Source: Absidia repens
Taxonomy: Eukaryota; Mucoromycota; Mucoromycetes; Mucorales; Cunninghamellaceae
Assembly (NCBI GenBank): GCA_002105175.1
Contig: MCGE01000004.1
Coordinates: 1,984,001-2,048,000 of the forward strand
DNA: 64,000 nucleotides
Reading direction: 5' to 3'
Numbering within the stretch: position 1 is the stretch's first letter; every line of letters starts with the position of its first letter. A program made the translations under genes and the position numbers. This document shows positions 22,721 through 35,229 of the stretch, piece after piece. The notes below the pieces were generated by a model. It had not been told where the DNA came from. It searched no databases and saw only the letters and a list, made by a program, of their open reading frames with translations.

Positions 22721-24256
22721 ATGTGTCGCTGGCGTGAACTATGTTTAGGATGAATTTTACTAGGCGGAATCATACCTACACTTAAAACGGATAATGTCTA
22801 GGAGGGCCAAAAAAAAAAAGCGTTATTCGAATTACGCTATTTCCAGCCAACCTTGTATGTTTTTTAGAAAAAAGTATGATTGTTTCGGCGATCTATCGTT
22901 ATTCCGGTTATCGTTAATGTGGGTCCCTATCATACTACTATCTTTTTTTCTTGTATGTGTGATTGTGTTCATGCTCTTTGTTTCCTGTGCAAGGTTTACA
23001 TACGTACAACGGTGAGACGTCAATACAAAATGGTGCCTAATATAACGTTTTATTCTTTGTCTCAAAGACGATATTTGAGTAAAAATTTTCTTCCCGTAAA
23101 TTAGTTACAGTATTTATTTTCACAAAAGCCTTCTTCAGTCAAGGAACATGTATTGAGCAGACTTGTTTATGACAATATATATTTAAAGCTGTACAGTAAT
23201 ATAGCACGATTTCCCGAAAAAGCTAGCCAAGTCTGAAACCGATTTATTTTCAATAACAATATTAGTACATCTAAGGAGACAGAAATAAATTAACCAATAT
23301 AACAATCATTGGGGTCCAGTAGTTCTGTTTTCTTTTGCCAATGGCTCGCCACTTGCTCGAAAAAAGAAAGGCCAACACCGTCATCAATAAGATGTAAAAA
23401 GAAATTAACGCCGTCGGTGTTTACAATGGACATCCTCCAGTTCTGGACTCTCGATCAAACTGGATCAATGACAAGGAAGGCATACTGAAGAACCACAATA
23501 AAAACCAAAAAGGTTTTCGATTGAAATAAATGGAAAACATGATTTTTAGAAGCTGACTAAAATACAATAGTGGATAACGGCTCAAATGCCCCTGTCCCGC
23601 TTCTTCCTGACTGAGCAATGAGTGAATGGTCGGGAGTAAGACTGCAAATACTGGACCAGTTCAATATTATATATATGCATATACTGTATACAGATATCCA
23701 TTTCAATATTTTTTCTATTTATTATTTGTGTGTTATGTTCGTCATTTCCATAAGTGTTGACATGCGGGATTTAAAAAGCAAACCTTACTTATTTCATATG
23801 TATGCTGGGCGATGATTGAAGGGGATGGTGCGAGGGGTGGGGAAAGGAGAAGGTGCGGTAAGGGGAATAAATATAGTGCGATACTGTACTTTATGCCCTA
23901 TACAATACAGTTTTGTGAAGAGGTTTATTAGGTTAGGATAAATTCTCGTTCTAGTATTTGTAGTCTTTTTGAATAACCTTCTTAGTGGCATCGTTGTATC
24001 TGCGTAACGCTGTACCTATTCAATTACGATCTGGTTAGACTTCGTTCTTTTAAAAATATTATATTTTTTGTTTCTTTCTTTCTCTCCTTTTTTTCTCTCT
24101 TTTCCTTTTTATTCTTTCGATCATTGCTTTTCCTCTCTCTCTATTTTTTGTTTCTTTTTTCTTTATACACTCGCTGCAATATTTATTGTCTTATTGCTTG
24201 TACTAGCCCCTCGATCCATCTTACAAAACGAACAAGAAAGCAAGAGATACTAGGTG
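22721..24256. other. Intergenic
   Basis: No supported gene. A GCGGGATTTAAA motif lies at about 23764. The last 190 nt (24062-24175) are a strongly pyrimidine-rich leader in front of the epimerase start, typical of fungal transcription-start zones. Confidence 0.45.
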
Positions 24257-25983
24257 ATGCACATAAATGGATCCAATACACTGACCGATGATAGGTCGTC
24301 TTCAACAACTACGATCACTGATCAAAACGATTCCAATCCTACAGATGCAACAGATCTTCATTCTCACTGCGATGATAACCGGACAAGAAAGAGGAAAGAC
24401 AGCAGCCGTTCTCAACAACGCCGACGATCACTTTCGCCAGTACCTTCACTATGTACATTTGACTCAGCAAAGCAATATCACCAACAGCATTTTAGAGACT
24501 CTAAGATTACTACAGCGGCCATATCGACCGGTGACTATACCAAACGGCAGCATCGACAACAACAAAATCGATACGTGCTTGTTACTGGTGGGGCGGGATA
24601 TATTGGGAGTCATACGGTATTGGAGCTTTTAAATGCGAACTACTCTATTGTGGTTATGGATAACCTTGTCAATTCCAATTTAGGTAAGTCTGAAAAAGGG
24701 TATGACGGGCTTCTTTAGGCTGTGTGATGATGATGAAATGTTTTGTATTTACCTATTTATGGCGGGCATACCTTTCACTCACTCAAACTTTTACCGGTAT
24801 TACAATAGAGGCTTTGGCAAGAGTGGAGTACCTATCTAGGAAATCGATATACTTTGTTGAAGGTGATATCACTTGTGAAAATGATTTGGACAAGGTATTC
24901 AAGGAATTCTCGTTTTGGGCGGTGGTTCATTTTGCAGCAATCAAAGCCGTCGGCGAATCGACACAAATCCCCTTGGACTATTACCACAATAATGTGACAG
25001 GATCTTTGAACTTACTCCGGGTGATGAATCACTACAAGGTCAAGAACTTGGTATTTTCCTCTAGTGCAACTGTATATGGTGAACCTGATATGATGCCTGT
25101 GAACGAAACTGCCAGCTTGGGACCGGTGACAAATCCATACGGCCGAACCAAACTCTTTGTTGAAGAAATGCTCCGTGATGTCTGCACATCCGATCCGGAT
25201 TGGAATGTGTGTTTGCTGCGCTTCTTCAATCCCGTGGGTGCTCATCCTTCGGGTCTGATGGGTGAATGTCCTCAAGGTATACCAAATAACCTTTTGCCCT
25301 ATGTCATTCAAGTACTTCAAGGCCATCTTCCCTATGTACAAGTTTTTGGATCTGACTATGATACGGTGGATGGGACTGGTGTGCGTGATTATATCCATGT
25401 GTGCGATTTGGCAACTGGACATGTGGCAGCATTGAAAAAATTGGAACTAAGGCTGTCATCATCATCTTCGACCTCATCAATACCAGATCCAAAGTTAACA
25501 ACAATGAATTCATCATCATCTTCTCCTTTGGGATCATCCCTTTCTTCATCTTCACCCTTACCTTCACCGATACCATCCTCCCCCTTATCATCATCACCAC
25601 CTTCTTCATCTTCTTCAACATCTTCATTATCTTCATCACCGTCTTCATCTCTTACATCCTTATCTTCTTTACCTTCATCTTCTTCAACATGTGGCGGACA
25701 ATGTACAGCCTACAACCTAGGGACAGGCACTGGTTACTCTGTCTTGGAAATCATCCATATTATGGAGCAAGCGACTCAGAAATCAATACCTTACAAGATT
25801 ATGGACCGACGACCAGGTGATGTAGGCGTATGTATAGCGGATGCGAGATTAGCTAATCAGAAATTGGGCTGGAAACCTTTATATACCATGAATGATATGT
25901 GTCAAGATATGTGGCGATGGACAAGATGCAATCCCAGTGGCTACGACGGACCTTTGATAGATGATGGTGGTGGTAGTGATTGA
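24257..25983 (+). CDS. UDP-glucose 4-epimerase with N-terminal extension and Ser/Pro/Thr-rich insert
   Basis: Two exons (24257-24683, 24809-25983) give 533 aa, against about 340-370 for standard GalE-type enzymes. Residues 1-105 are a polar Ser/Thr/Gln extension. The catalytic body follows: NAD-binding [11 protein letters not shown] (about 110), [21 protein letters not shown] (catalytic Ser), YGRTK (catalytic Tyr-Lys), [12 protein letters not shown] and [14 protein letters not shown]. The C-terminal half resumes at CTAYNLGTG and RRPGDVG. Between [10 protein letters not shown] and CTAYNLGTG there is an in-frame insert of about 75 residues of Ser, Pro, Leu and Thr (nt 25456-25690). It interconverts UDP-glucose and UDP-galactose (Leloir pathway, cell-wall precursors). 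No mutarotase domain is fused, unlike yeast Gal10. Start: first ATG in the open frame. Confidence 0.93.
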
Positions 25984-26833
25984 TTTTTTTTTTTTTTTTT
26001 TATATAATCTTTAGTTTACACACTTTTTAGTATAGTTAGTCCTATTGTGTTTTATATACATATTTATAAATATATATTATTGTTTTTTTGTTTTTTTTTT
26101 ACACCTCTTTAATAAAAAAAAGCCCAGTAGGAATTTGAATTACTTTGTGTCCTCTGCGTGTTAAAGTCTTCAATATGGTAAAGCAAAAAGCCTTGATGTA
26201 GATTCCGACAATTATCAAATTTAAAAAAACGAGAATGCTCGAAGAAAATTATCTTCTTTCTTTTCTATTCAACTCTCCTCTCTCCCCTCTCCTCACTTTC
26301 TCCCCACCCACACCCACACACCCACACACTCACTATCTACTTCGTGGTAGATTATTCATTCCTTATATACACTCCTTTTTTTATTTTATTTTGCTTCAAG
26401 TCTTCTTTTATTTTATTTATTTCAGCTTACAAGAAGTCCTACCAAAATATATCAAGACCAGGTAAAATATCAACCCCTCCTTTTTATGAACAGCTGGGAA
26501 AAAATTATTTGATGATTCGCTTGTCCTCCCGAAAAAATTTAAAAATACAACTCCACTTTTTAAACATCGAATTTACTTTTTTGACTCTTCTTCCCTCTTT
26601 GCATACTTTTTATAGACTCTCCTATCTTTGAAACAACCATTCAACCCAAAGAAAATCAACCTCTTTCTCGTTTTGATTCCCCTACACCATACACTCCCCT
26701 TTCAGCAATATACATTAACCGTATACACCCACCACAATCTCACTACTGCCCTTCCATAGACGTTTTTATTTCCCCTCCCCCTCTTTCTCTCTTCTTTCTC
26801 TCTTTATATTGACTTTATTAGAAACATACCATC
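25984..26833. promoter_or_regulatory. Epimerase 3' end and casein kinase 1 leader, probable 5' UTR intron
   Basis: AATAAA near 26110 ends the epimerase. C/T-rich tracts follow (26255-26330 and 26750-26815). TTTCAG at about 26420-26425 and a GTAAAA donor near 26461 bracket a short non-coding exon. TTTATTAG, 15 nt before the CK1 ATG, could be the acceptor of a leader intron. Confidence 0.45.
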
Positions 26834-28531
26834 ATGCCAGCCACAACAACAGCAACAAATCCATCTACAAGTACCTCGTCTCACAACGTTGTAGGTGTCC
26901 ACTACAAAGTTGGTAAAAAGATCGGTGAAGGTAGTTTTGGTGTGATCTATGAAGGTAAATCAACTTCTTTCTTCTACATATTTCTTTATTAACTCCCTCT
27001 TCTTCATATATCATGTATAGGGACCAACCTACTCAACAACCAACAAGTAGCTATCAAGTTTGAACCTCGAAAAAGCGACGCTCCTCAGTTACGAGATGAA
27101 TACCGAACTTACAAAATCATGGCCGGCAGTGTTGGCATTCCTAGTGCATATTACTTTGGCCAAGAAGGTCTTCATAACATTCTTGTGATTGATCTGTTAG
27201 GCCCTAGCTTGGAAGATATGTTTGACGTTTGCGGCCGTCGTTTCTCCACCAAGACTGTAGCTATGCTTGCAAAACAAATGGTAAGCTAGAGGTGAATGGG
27301 GGGAGGGGGGGAGGGGAAGGCTAGGAATGGGGGATCAGACTCTTGTGTGTTCTATTTTATTGACTTGTAGACTTTTTTTTTTGTCTTAGATCAATCGTGT
27401 GCAAACTATTCATGAAAAGAATCTCATTTATCGAGATATCAAACCTGATAATTTTTTGATTGGCAAGCCTGGAACGAACTATGCGAACAATATCTTTATG
27501 GTTGACTTTGGCATGGCGAAACTGTATCGAGATCCGAAAACCAAGCAACATATTCCCTATCGAGAACGAAAAAGCTTATCTGGCACAGCTCGTTATATGA
27601 GTATCAATACTCATTTGGGTCGAGGTAAATCAAAAAACAAATCGTGGGGAAAATTCGCTTATGTTTATCTAACCTTTTTTTTTTTGTCAATCTTTATAGA
27701 ACAGTCAAGACGTGATGATTTGGAAGCTTTAGGTCATGTCTTTATGTACTTTTTGCGTGGGTCCCTACCTTGGCAAGGTCTCAAGGCTGCTACCAACAAA
27801 CAAAAATATGAAAAAATTGGTGAAAAGAAACAAACAACTAATGTCAAAGACTTGTGCTATGGGTATCCCGGTAAGTTTGGAAATGGCAAAGGAACTTATA
27901 ATGTTCGACTGATGCTCACTAACTACTTCGTCCTTTTCTATAATCATATTTAGAGGAATTCGGTATTTACTTACAGTACGTACGGAAACTTGGTTTTGAA
28001 GAAACGCCCGATTACGATTTCCTTCGAGAACTGTTCACCAAGGTGGTCAAGAACCTGGGACAAGTGGAAGATGACATGTATGACTGGTGCCTTTTGAATA
28101 ATGGGAAAGGATGGGAGGTAATATGATGACTTGATATCAAAAAGAATTATCATGATTCTATTATTTATTATTTTTATTTATTATTTATTTATTATTATTA
28201 TTATTATTATTTGTAGACATTGTCCAAACGCCAAGCATCTCGTAACGGCCCTCCTGCTAAACGGGTGATAGAAAACAACCTACGTCAAAATGCTGCAGCT
28301 GGTTCAAGACAACAGCAACAATCACCATCATCAGCGCCAGTACATCAACAACAGGCCCAGCATCATCACCAAGACATTCCCATTAATCACTTGTCATCTT
28401 CTCAGGCAGCTCATGCCACAACCGATAACATCAACAATGACAACAATGTATCACTACCACAAAGGGATTCCCATTATCAACAAAAAAAGTCAGGTTTCTG
28501 GAAAAAGTTGACTTGTGGATTGTGCCATTAG
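26834..28531 (+). CDS. Casein kinase I, membrane-associated Yck type
   Basis: Six exons (26834-26954, 27021-27280, 27390-27624, 27700-27870, 27954-28117, 28217-28531) join in frame to 421 aa. CK1 signatures: [42 protein letters not shown], the loop [21 protein letters not shown], the CK1-specific [24 protein letters not shown] in place of APE, and [10 protein letters not shown]. After the kinase domain comes a basic Gln/His-rich tail ending KKLTCGLCH. Two cysteines near the C terminus match the palmitoylation signal that anchors yeast Yck1/2 and fission-yeast Cki1 to membranes; this part is inference. The family phosphorylates endocytic cargo and nutrient-sensor adaptors. Confidence 0.95.
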
Positions 28532-30412
28532 AATTTAGTCTATCCTCGTTTCACTTAGTTTAGTTGATCTACGACTCTTTTCGCCATCTGTCATCTTTTT
28601 ATTCGCCTTTTTTCCCCTTTCTATACAAATTACAAAAAAAAAAAACTTCCAAAAAATAGCTTTGTCTTCATCATCATCATTAGTTATTTCCGTTTTTTCA
28701 CTTTTTTTTTGTTTTATCACATCTTTTCTATCCCATGTCTTTCTCCCTTTATATACAGATAAGGGGAACTAATAAAAATAAATATACATCATTTTCAAAA
28801 AATTGGGATATGTATCTTTTTTGGTTGTTGATATAGAAGAGATTAGGATATACACGTGTGTGATACAATATGGTACAGGGGTGCGGGCTGTTTTATCATC
28901 TGGTATAATATGGTAAATGAATGGGTGGTTTTGATTGACATTTTTAGAGAAGCAAAAATAAACATGGATTTGGTGTTGGTGACTTGGTTCTTGGATGTGA
29001 GTGTGCTGAATAACTCACGTATTACGTTTATTCATTATAATTGCTATCATGCTGAGCTGTATTGTCACTATACCACAGAGTGTCTTCAGCAATCTTTAAC
29101 ATGATATGGGAGCAGGCCCATTTAATCACGAGGATTCATGTGTGACTAGAGCCACCCAAGGGGTCTATTTCCAAATATGTACAGTACGGTCATCCACCAA
29201 CCTGTCCAGGGGTTGCTTTTTCATATTCCTGATTGATTTTACACTTATACTGAGCATTTCTCTTTTCTTTTTCTTTTTAAAAATTATATCATGGGCGCCA
29301 AAAAATTCAACTAGATTGTCTATGGAAATGTTTTCGGCCCCAGGAGGTGACAGAAAAAACATTTGGCATCGTCGATACAAAAGTCGCGATGATATCCAAA
29401 CACCGAACACCGAAGTATTTTTGTCAGTCAGACTCCCCAGTCCAAATACTATAAAAGGAAAACCAGACCACGTCGATTTTGACACAAAATTTCGCTCAAT
29501 ATCATACAAAATTGAAGCCATTGCCAAAGGACTCTCGTTACTCTCTTCACCGAAAACTGTTCGTGGTCATTCCACTTAAAAGGTGGGGTATGATAGTGCC
29601 TGAAAAAAAAAAATGATATCTCTTTTTCGCCGTACATCATACATATATTCTATCAAAAAATATATATACTATGTTCTCCGCCACTTGATAAAAATAAAAA
29701 TGGTATCGTATGTATTACGTAATACATTTCGTTAATATCTTTAAACAAAAATAACCAGACTCCAGTGCCGTTTATAATAGATGATCTACCCTACATTTTT
29801 TTCTTTTCACCAAACCAACATCTACCTAGAAAAAAGTTCGTTATTTGACAAATTCATAACCTAATTGGTTTGAAACTCGCAGACCACGTAATACCTATGT
29901 AGTTGGGAGGAGAGGTTTCTCCATCTAGAAGGTGAGATTGGAGATAGATCGATGGACCTAAACAATGAAGAGAGTAGGCATATTTCCTGAGATATATTTG
30001 GGGAGTAATAACTTTATACATAATACTTCAAAACAGTTTATAATGCGTTATACATACACTATTGAAGGCATTCATTGAATACATATGGATATATCTTTAT
30101 TGCAGAATAAACATAACAAAAGGCAAATTAAGAAAGTAAGCGACTATACGCTGGAATGACAAATTATTCTACATTGAGGGGTAAACTAATCTAGGTCGAA
30201 TTGTCCCGCGTTGTCTAATGCATCAAAGGAAGAGAACAACCAGGCTACCAATGCTGCACGATGGCAATTACTGTCATTATAAGAGAACCAATATGTCGAA
30301 AATGCTTCACGATGTTAATTGTTGTAAAAAAAGAAGAGAAGCCAAAAAATGAGGGCTGCCTTTTCTTGTAGGGGACAAAATATACATGGCAAAGAGACCT
30401 TCCAAAAAATCA
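28532..30412. other. Gene-poor stretch
   Basis: 1.9 kb with no gene I can support. Antisense ORFs of 157 and 120 codons overlap at 29106-29579, but neither has motif or splice evidence. Small direct similarity (ATGCTGCACGATGGCAATTACTGTC and ATGCTTCACGATGTTAATTGTTGTA) is seen at about 30250 and 30301. Confidence 0.45.
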
Positions 30413-30450
30413 ATTCAAATTCCGCCCACGTGAATGTTTATTTACTCCTT

Positions 30451-30481
<31 letters not shown>

Positions 30482-31455
30482 GTCACCATTCAACTTCTTT
30501 GAGGCCATGGTGATCTTAGATTAGTGTCAGGACTAGTTTAGAAGAGGGTTCAGTTCAGGGATTACAAGGTGCATGGGGAAACCCTTTCATTTTGGATTCA
30601 CGATTTTGGAGCTACCATTAGGTAGATTCTTGTTGCCTTCATTAGCTTAGTTTAGTCTTAGTTTGTCCATAGTTTGCATCCACTTTTGAAATAAAGTAAG
30701 TCTATTTTTATCTACTTCAGTGAAGATATCCGTTAGTCTCTTTCATATTTTGTACAAGAGATCCCTTTTTACCATTGCGCCCATTGATTAGTGATGGATG
30801 TTATTGTACTTCAATAAAAGATGCCCTCTTAGTGTTTCTCATGTCTTTTACTATATATCTGCTCCCATATTAAACTCGTCCCTTTAGATTAGTATTGACA
30901 ATTTTTAACCTTTCTAGAATCTCACTCATGTTACCTTCATTAGATCCCCTTCAATAAATTCTTTGTTACAATGAAGCCATCACCTTGAGGTTTAATATCT
31001 ATCAATATACTCCAATAAAACATGTTTTTTTTATCAACCATATTATGACCCATAGCATAAGAAACGATGTAACTACGGTAAGCGTTTTGTGAATATCCTA
31101 TCGAACTTATTTTCAAGTTCGCACACTACGGCTTCATCCTCCTACTGCTTGAAAAATTTGTTGGCAGTCTTAGCATAGATTACTTATTATCAAAGACAGT
31201 AATACCATGCTGACCAGTCATATAAGTAAACTAAGACATTATGTGCGTGTAACTGTAGATCTAAAGCATTTCGAGCCGCTTTTTAGCTTACCTATGACTA
31301 CTTTCCCCATTACTTGCAAGACCTATCAACTGACTGCCAGTTCGAAGTCATGCACATAAAAGGCAGCAGTATTTCCGCTTCATCATTCATGTCTATATAC
31401 CGATATTATTTCTCCAGAATACCCTCCACTAAGCTGAACTTACTGTATATATACA
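30413..31455 (+). repeat. Dispersed repeat family, copy D (full-length)
   Basis: It starts TTCAAATTCCGCCCACGTGAATG, then a 34-nt T tract and the core from 30500 (GAGGCCATGGTGATCTTAG, AGTGTCAGGACTAG, CAGGGATTACAAGGTGCATG, GGGAAACCC). It can be followed against copy E in inverted orientation through CCTATGACTACTTTCCCC and ACTGACTGCCAGTTCGAAG (31293-31350) to TACCCTCCACTAAGCTGA (about 31435). No coding frame. Confidence 0.85.
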
Positions 31456-31461
31456 GCTTGT

Positions 31462-31502
<41 letters not shown>

Positions 31503-31807
31503 CCTGTGATGCAATAGAAAATGAAACCCAAACGGAAGCCGGTTGACCGCGTAGGGATTGTTTATTAGTTATATCATGGCATGGGAGGTCTAATTTCAGC
31601 AAAAACCACATTTTAACAACCCGCCTCTTGATACCCAGTGGAGGAACTTATTTTTTTTTTTTACAAGTGTGAGAATGTGTTTACAGTCTTGCTGAGTTGC
31701 CCGTAATAGGCGATCTCTTAGGATTCAACTCGCTTTCGTTTAAACCTTCATTTTATTTTTATTAATATTATGCCCCCATGCAATAAAGAAAAAAAAATAG
31801 CAAACAA
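31456..31807. other. Spacer between inverted repeats D and E
   Basis: About 350 bp containing an (AT)n run at 31463-31500. No gene seen. Confidence 0.6.
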
Positions 31808-32826
31808 GGTATAAATAATATGCTTAGCCTAATGGAGGTTATGTTGACAGTACGGTATAGAGTGATTGATGTAAATGGTAGAGCGGAAATAGCGCTGCTT
31901 TTCATATGAGGGACCTCGAACTGGTAGTCAGTCGATATATCTTGCAGGGAATGGGAAAGTAGTCATCACTAAACTAAAACACAATGCGAAATGATAGCGT
32001 GTGACGACTGCATGCTTAGAAACACCTAGTTTTATTTATATAATTAGTAGTGCGGAAAGTGAGTTAGACAGGAGGAGCTTGGTGGGGCTGCAAAAAACAA
32101 TTACAATAGCGACATTTTTTAACAATATGATGGTTCAGAGTATTCTGAAGAGCTTGTAAAAAAAAAAAAAACCATATTTATTGAAGCACATTGATAGATA
32201 CTAAAACTAAGGAAAGGGTTCACTGTAACAAGGGGAGGGATCTATTGGAGAAAGCATGAGGGAGAATAAAGTAAGATCCACAGAATGACCAACACTATTC
32301 CAAAGGGTCAATTTAAAAATGGAAGTTGATATATTGTATATGATATGAGAAAAACTAGATGGATATAAGTGTTGAATACAGTGCAGCAATACCCAACACT
32401 AATACAAAGACACCTTTTATTGAACCACAACAACATCTAGCACTAATCAGAGCGCACAAAGGTAATAAGGGATCCCTTGTACAAAACATGAAAGTGGCTA
32501 ATGGGACATTTTTCATTGATACAAGTAAAAGAGACATATTTTATTCAGATATAGATGCAAATTATGGGCAAACGAAAACTAACTATACTAATGAAGGCAC
32601 CAAAAACCTAGCCAATGGTAGTTCTAAATCTTGAATCCAAAATGAAAGGGTTTCCCCATGCATCTTGTAATCCCTGAGCTGAACCCTCTTCTAAACTAGT
32701 CCTGACACTAATCTAAGATCACCGCAATCTCAAAGAAGTCAAATTGATGAAAGAAAAAAAGAAAGAGAGCGGAAAAAATAAAAAAAATTAGGAGTAAATA
32801 AAGCCTTCACGTGGACGGGATTTGAA
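31808..32826 (-). repeat. Dispersed repeat family, copy E (full-length, inverted relative to D)
   Basis: On the minus strand it starts at 32826 with TTCAAATCCCGTCCACGTGAA and runs through the core (about 32720-32635) to the distal blocks GATGACTACTTTCCC and CGACTGACTACCAGTTCGAG (about 31975-31910). It ends near CCTCCATTAGGCTAAGC. It is collinear with D over about 1 kb. Confidence 0.85.
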
Positions 32827-33259
32827 CCTTTTTTCTTTTTTCTCGCTGCTCTCGTCGATCGAATAACAAATATCATATTCATATTCTTTCCGAGCTACAC
32901 CATAGCATAATAACATACAACCGATTTCAATAATCCCACCAATCCTTTTCCCACCATCCTCATGTCCTCTTCTTAAAAAATATGGCAAGTATGACGGAGC
33001 TATAGCAAAAGCAATTGGCAAGGGAGTAAAAAAATAAAATAGTTTCAAGTTTATTTATAAAAGGGTAGAGGTCATAAATCATAAAATAGATAGAAAAAAA
33101 GCATATAATAATCATAGAATCATAAAAAAATAGAGGGACCGGGAGGATCATTTCAATCAACTAAAACAAAATAAAAATTGACAAAGGGGGGCAAAACAAA
33201 TAAATAAGTGAGATGGGGGGGGGTTGGAGGGCAGATATAGAATCTATAATACACCAAAT
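32827..33259. other. 3' flank of the bZIP gene
   Basis: A/T-rich with TTTATT sites that would serve as minus-strand poly(A) signals. No gene seen. Confidence 0.45.
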
Positions 33260-34481
33260 TCAGGATCCATTTTTGGCCACGACTAAATCCTTGAGCCATT
33301 TGACTTCACGCTCCAGTTCATGAACCCTGTTTTCCAACACCTTGGCCTTTTCCGTCATTTCACACGCCGTCCGTTGAAGCGATTGTTCACGCATTTTCTT
33401 TTTGATCCGGAATCGTGCCGAGGCAGCCGTATTGCGACGTCGTTTATCAAGCTTGACCAAATCGTTGTCGGCAAGAATGCCACTACCATCATCGTCATCA
33501 TCTTGGTGATGGTGTTGATAGGTTGAAAAGTCCCCAGTATCACTATCGTCTCCTTTATTGTTGTCACCATCAAGGGGGTTGATTGTATGCTGTGCACCTG
33601 CCTTGTTCTGTTTTTTGTTTCCCTTCTTAGAAGCCACCGTCGTTTTTTTAACGTCCAGTAAAGAGTGTTCCTTTTTCGATTGTGACAGCTGGCGTTGGCG
33701 TGCAGGTGTGGATTGAGTACGGCGTCGCGGCACAGACGTCGACTCCTTCTTACGGGTCAAGACTTGGTGGTCAGTCTTCAAGGTCACATCATTTGTTGTT
33801 TCTGGTAGCACGGGGTTTAATTGAATGCTGGATGGATGATGCTGAGGATCTTGCTGTAAGGATGGATGGCTGTGCTGTTGCTGTTGATGATCTGTTGAAA
33901 GTAGCATGAAAGATAAAAGAGGATCCAGCTGCCGACCATCATTCCCATCCAACTTTGTGGGTGACGCGGGTAGAGATGACAATGGCGAACAATAATGCTG
34001 ACGCTGATCATAAGGGGAGGACAATGTCGGGGAAGTAGTATCTAGACGTAAAAAAAAAAAAAAAAAAAAAAAAAAAGTTGAAAGACGCACAAAAAAACGA
34101 TTGAATTGCGGACTTCATTGAGCTGAAATGTCATTTACCATTAAGCACGGTTCCACCAGTGGACAAAGGAATATCCAGGCTAAGTAGGGTCTGATGTTGC
34201 TGCTGCTGTTGATGATGGTGGTGATTATGAGAATGAGAAGATGGCTGGCGATATAATCCAAAGGAAGAGACTGAGTTCGGTTTGTCTTCGACGGCCACTC
34301 CTGGTGCAGTGTCAAAGGTAAATTGTGCGTTGGCATAAAGTGATAATTCGTTTTGAAGATCTGCATCCGATAAAACGTCAATCGGATCCATGACGCTGTT
34401 CAATACATCCACATGGGAAGACCATCCATTATCAGTGGTTTCTGTTACTGAATGTGTTCGTAAATGTTTGTTGTTCATCAT
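33260..34481 (-). CDS. bZIP transcription factor (CYS3/Zip1/ATF4-like basic region)
   Basis: Two exons on the minus strand (34481-34139, 34041-33260) give 374 aa. The N-terminal two thirds are Ser/Gln/His-rich and acidic, compatible with activation domains. A basic segment (KKTTVASKKGNKKQNK) precedes an Asp-rich run. The C-terminal bZIP reads KRRRNTAASARFRIKKKMREQ then ALE-like heptads KAKVLENRVHELEREVKWL. The RRNTAASARFRIKKK signature is that of fungal Cys3/Zip1/Met28-type factors, which control sulfur assimilation or metal stress. The target pathway is inference from the DNA-binding surface only. The single intron contains a 27-nt T tract on the coding strand. Confidence 0.9.
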
Positions 34482-35229
34482 TTGATGCTATAAAAGATTT
34501 ATAAGCTAGTGAGTATATATAAATATTATATATATGTATATATAAAATATAGTATATGATCGCAGTACAGTTGATTATTGCAAATAAATAAATAAAAAGA
34601 GAAAGAGAAAGAAGACAAAATATAAATAGGAAGATAAAAAAGGTATTTATTTCACAAGCTGGTATATATAAAAAAGAAAGCAAACTAAATTCGGACAAAG
34701 CGTGTAACCGTTTTTTTTTTTTTTTTTTTTTTTTTTGGAATAGAATAAAATCGGGAATGATACAACATAAATAAATGGGAATATTTTGGATATAAACTAA
34801 GTGTAGGTATATGGTAGCGTGGGGTGGGAAATAATATGAGGGAGTGGAGCAAAGGGAGGTCTTATTTGATTGGAAGATAAAAAAGTAGCACAATCCAAAC
34901 GATATACAGCCTGTCAATCACGCAATGCCAATTATGCCAGAACAACGAATCATTTTCGTTTTCTTGTCATTACACACAGCTTATAGTCCAAAATAATCCA
35001 TCCAAGGTCATCAACTTCAAAAGAGGAAAAAACAGCCGCGGTTTCCATGGATATGCGCAAATGAAGGCCATGTTGATGATAAACCAGAGAGATCATATGC
35101 ATAAACCAAAGCTTGTTCGCCACAACGATATCACATGCTCGGCATCATCAGTAAAAGATTACCCAGCCAGGCCCTAACTAGCCCACTGATGCCGTAATGT
35201 TCCAGCAAGCGTCGACACAGTCCACCTTG
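34482..35229. other. bZIP upstream region
   Basis: It contains TATATA-rich sequence 20-60 nt upstream of the bZIP start and a 26-nt T tract at about 34711-34737. At 35115-35200 the minus strand has an open stretch (LLEHYGISGLVRAWLGNLLL) that may belong to the neighbouring hypothetical gene. Confidence 0.4.

Noticed and set aside
29106..29579. 157-codon plus-strand ORF and overlapping 120-codon minus-strand ORF
   Set aside because: Low-complexity Phe/Leu/Ile stretches, no domain, no splice signals, and both strands open equally.
31855..31920. tRNA-like signature in repeat E (TGGTAGAGCGG and AGTTCGAGGTCC)
   Set aside because: The D-arm-like and B-box-like pieces lie on opposite strands and cannot form one tRNA or one pol III promoter.
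30413..32826. Repeats D and E as LTRs of a retrotransposon
   Set aside because: They are inverted, not direct, the spacer is only 350 bp with no reverse transcriptase or gag, and ends are not TG...CA.
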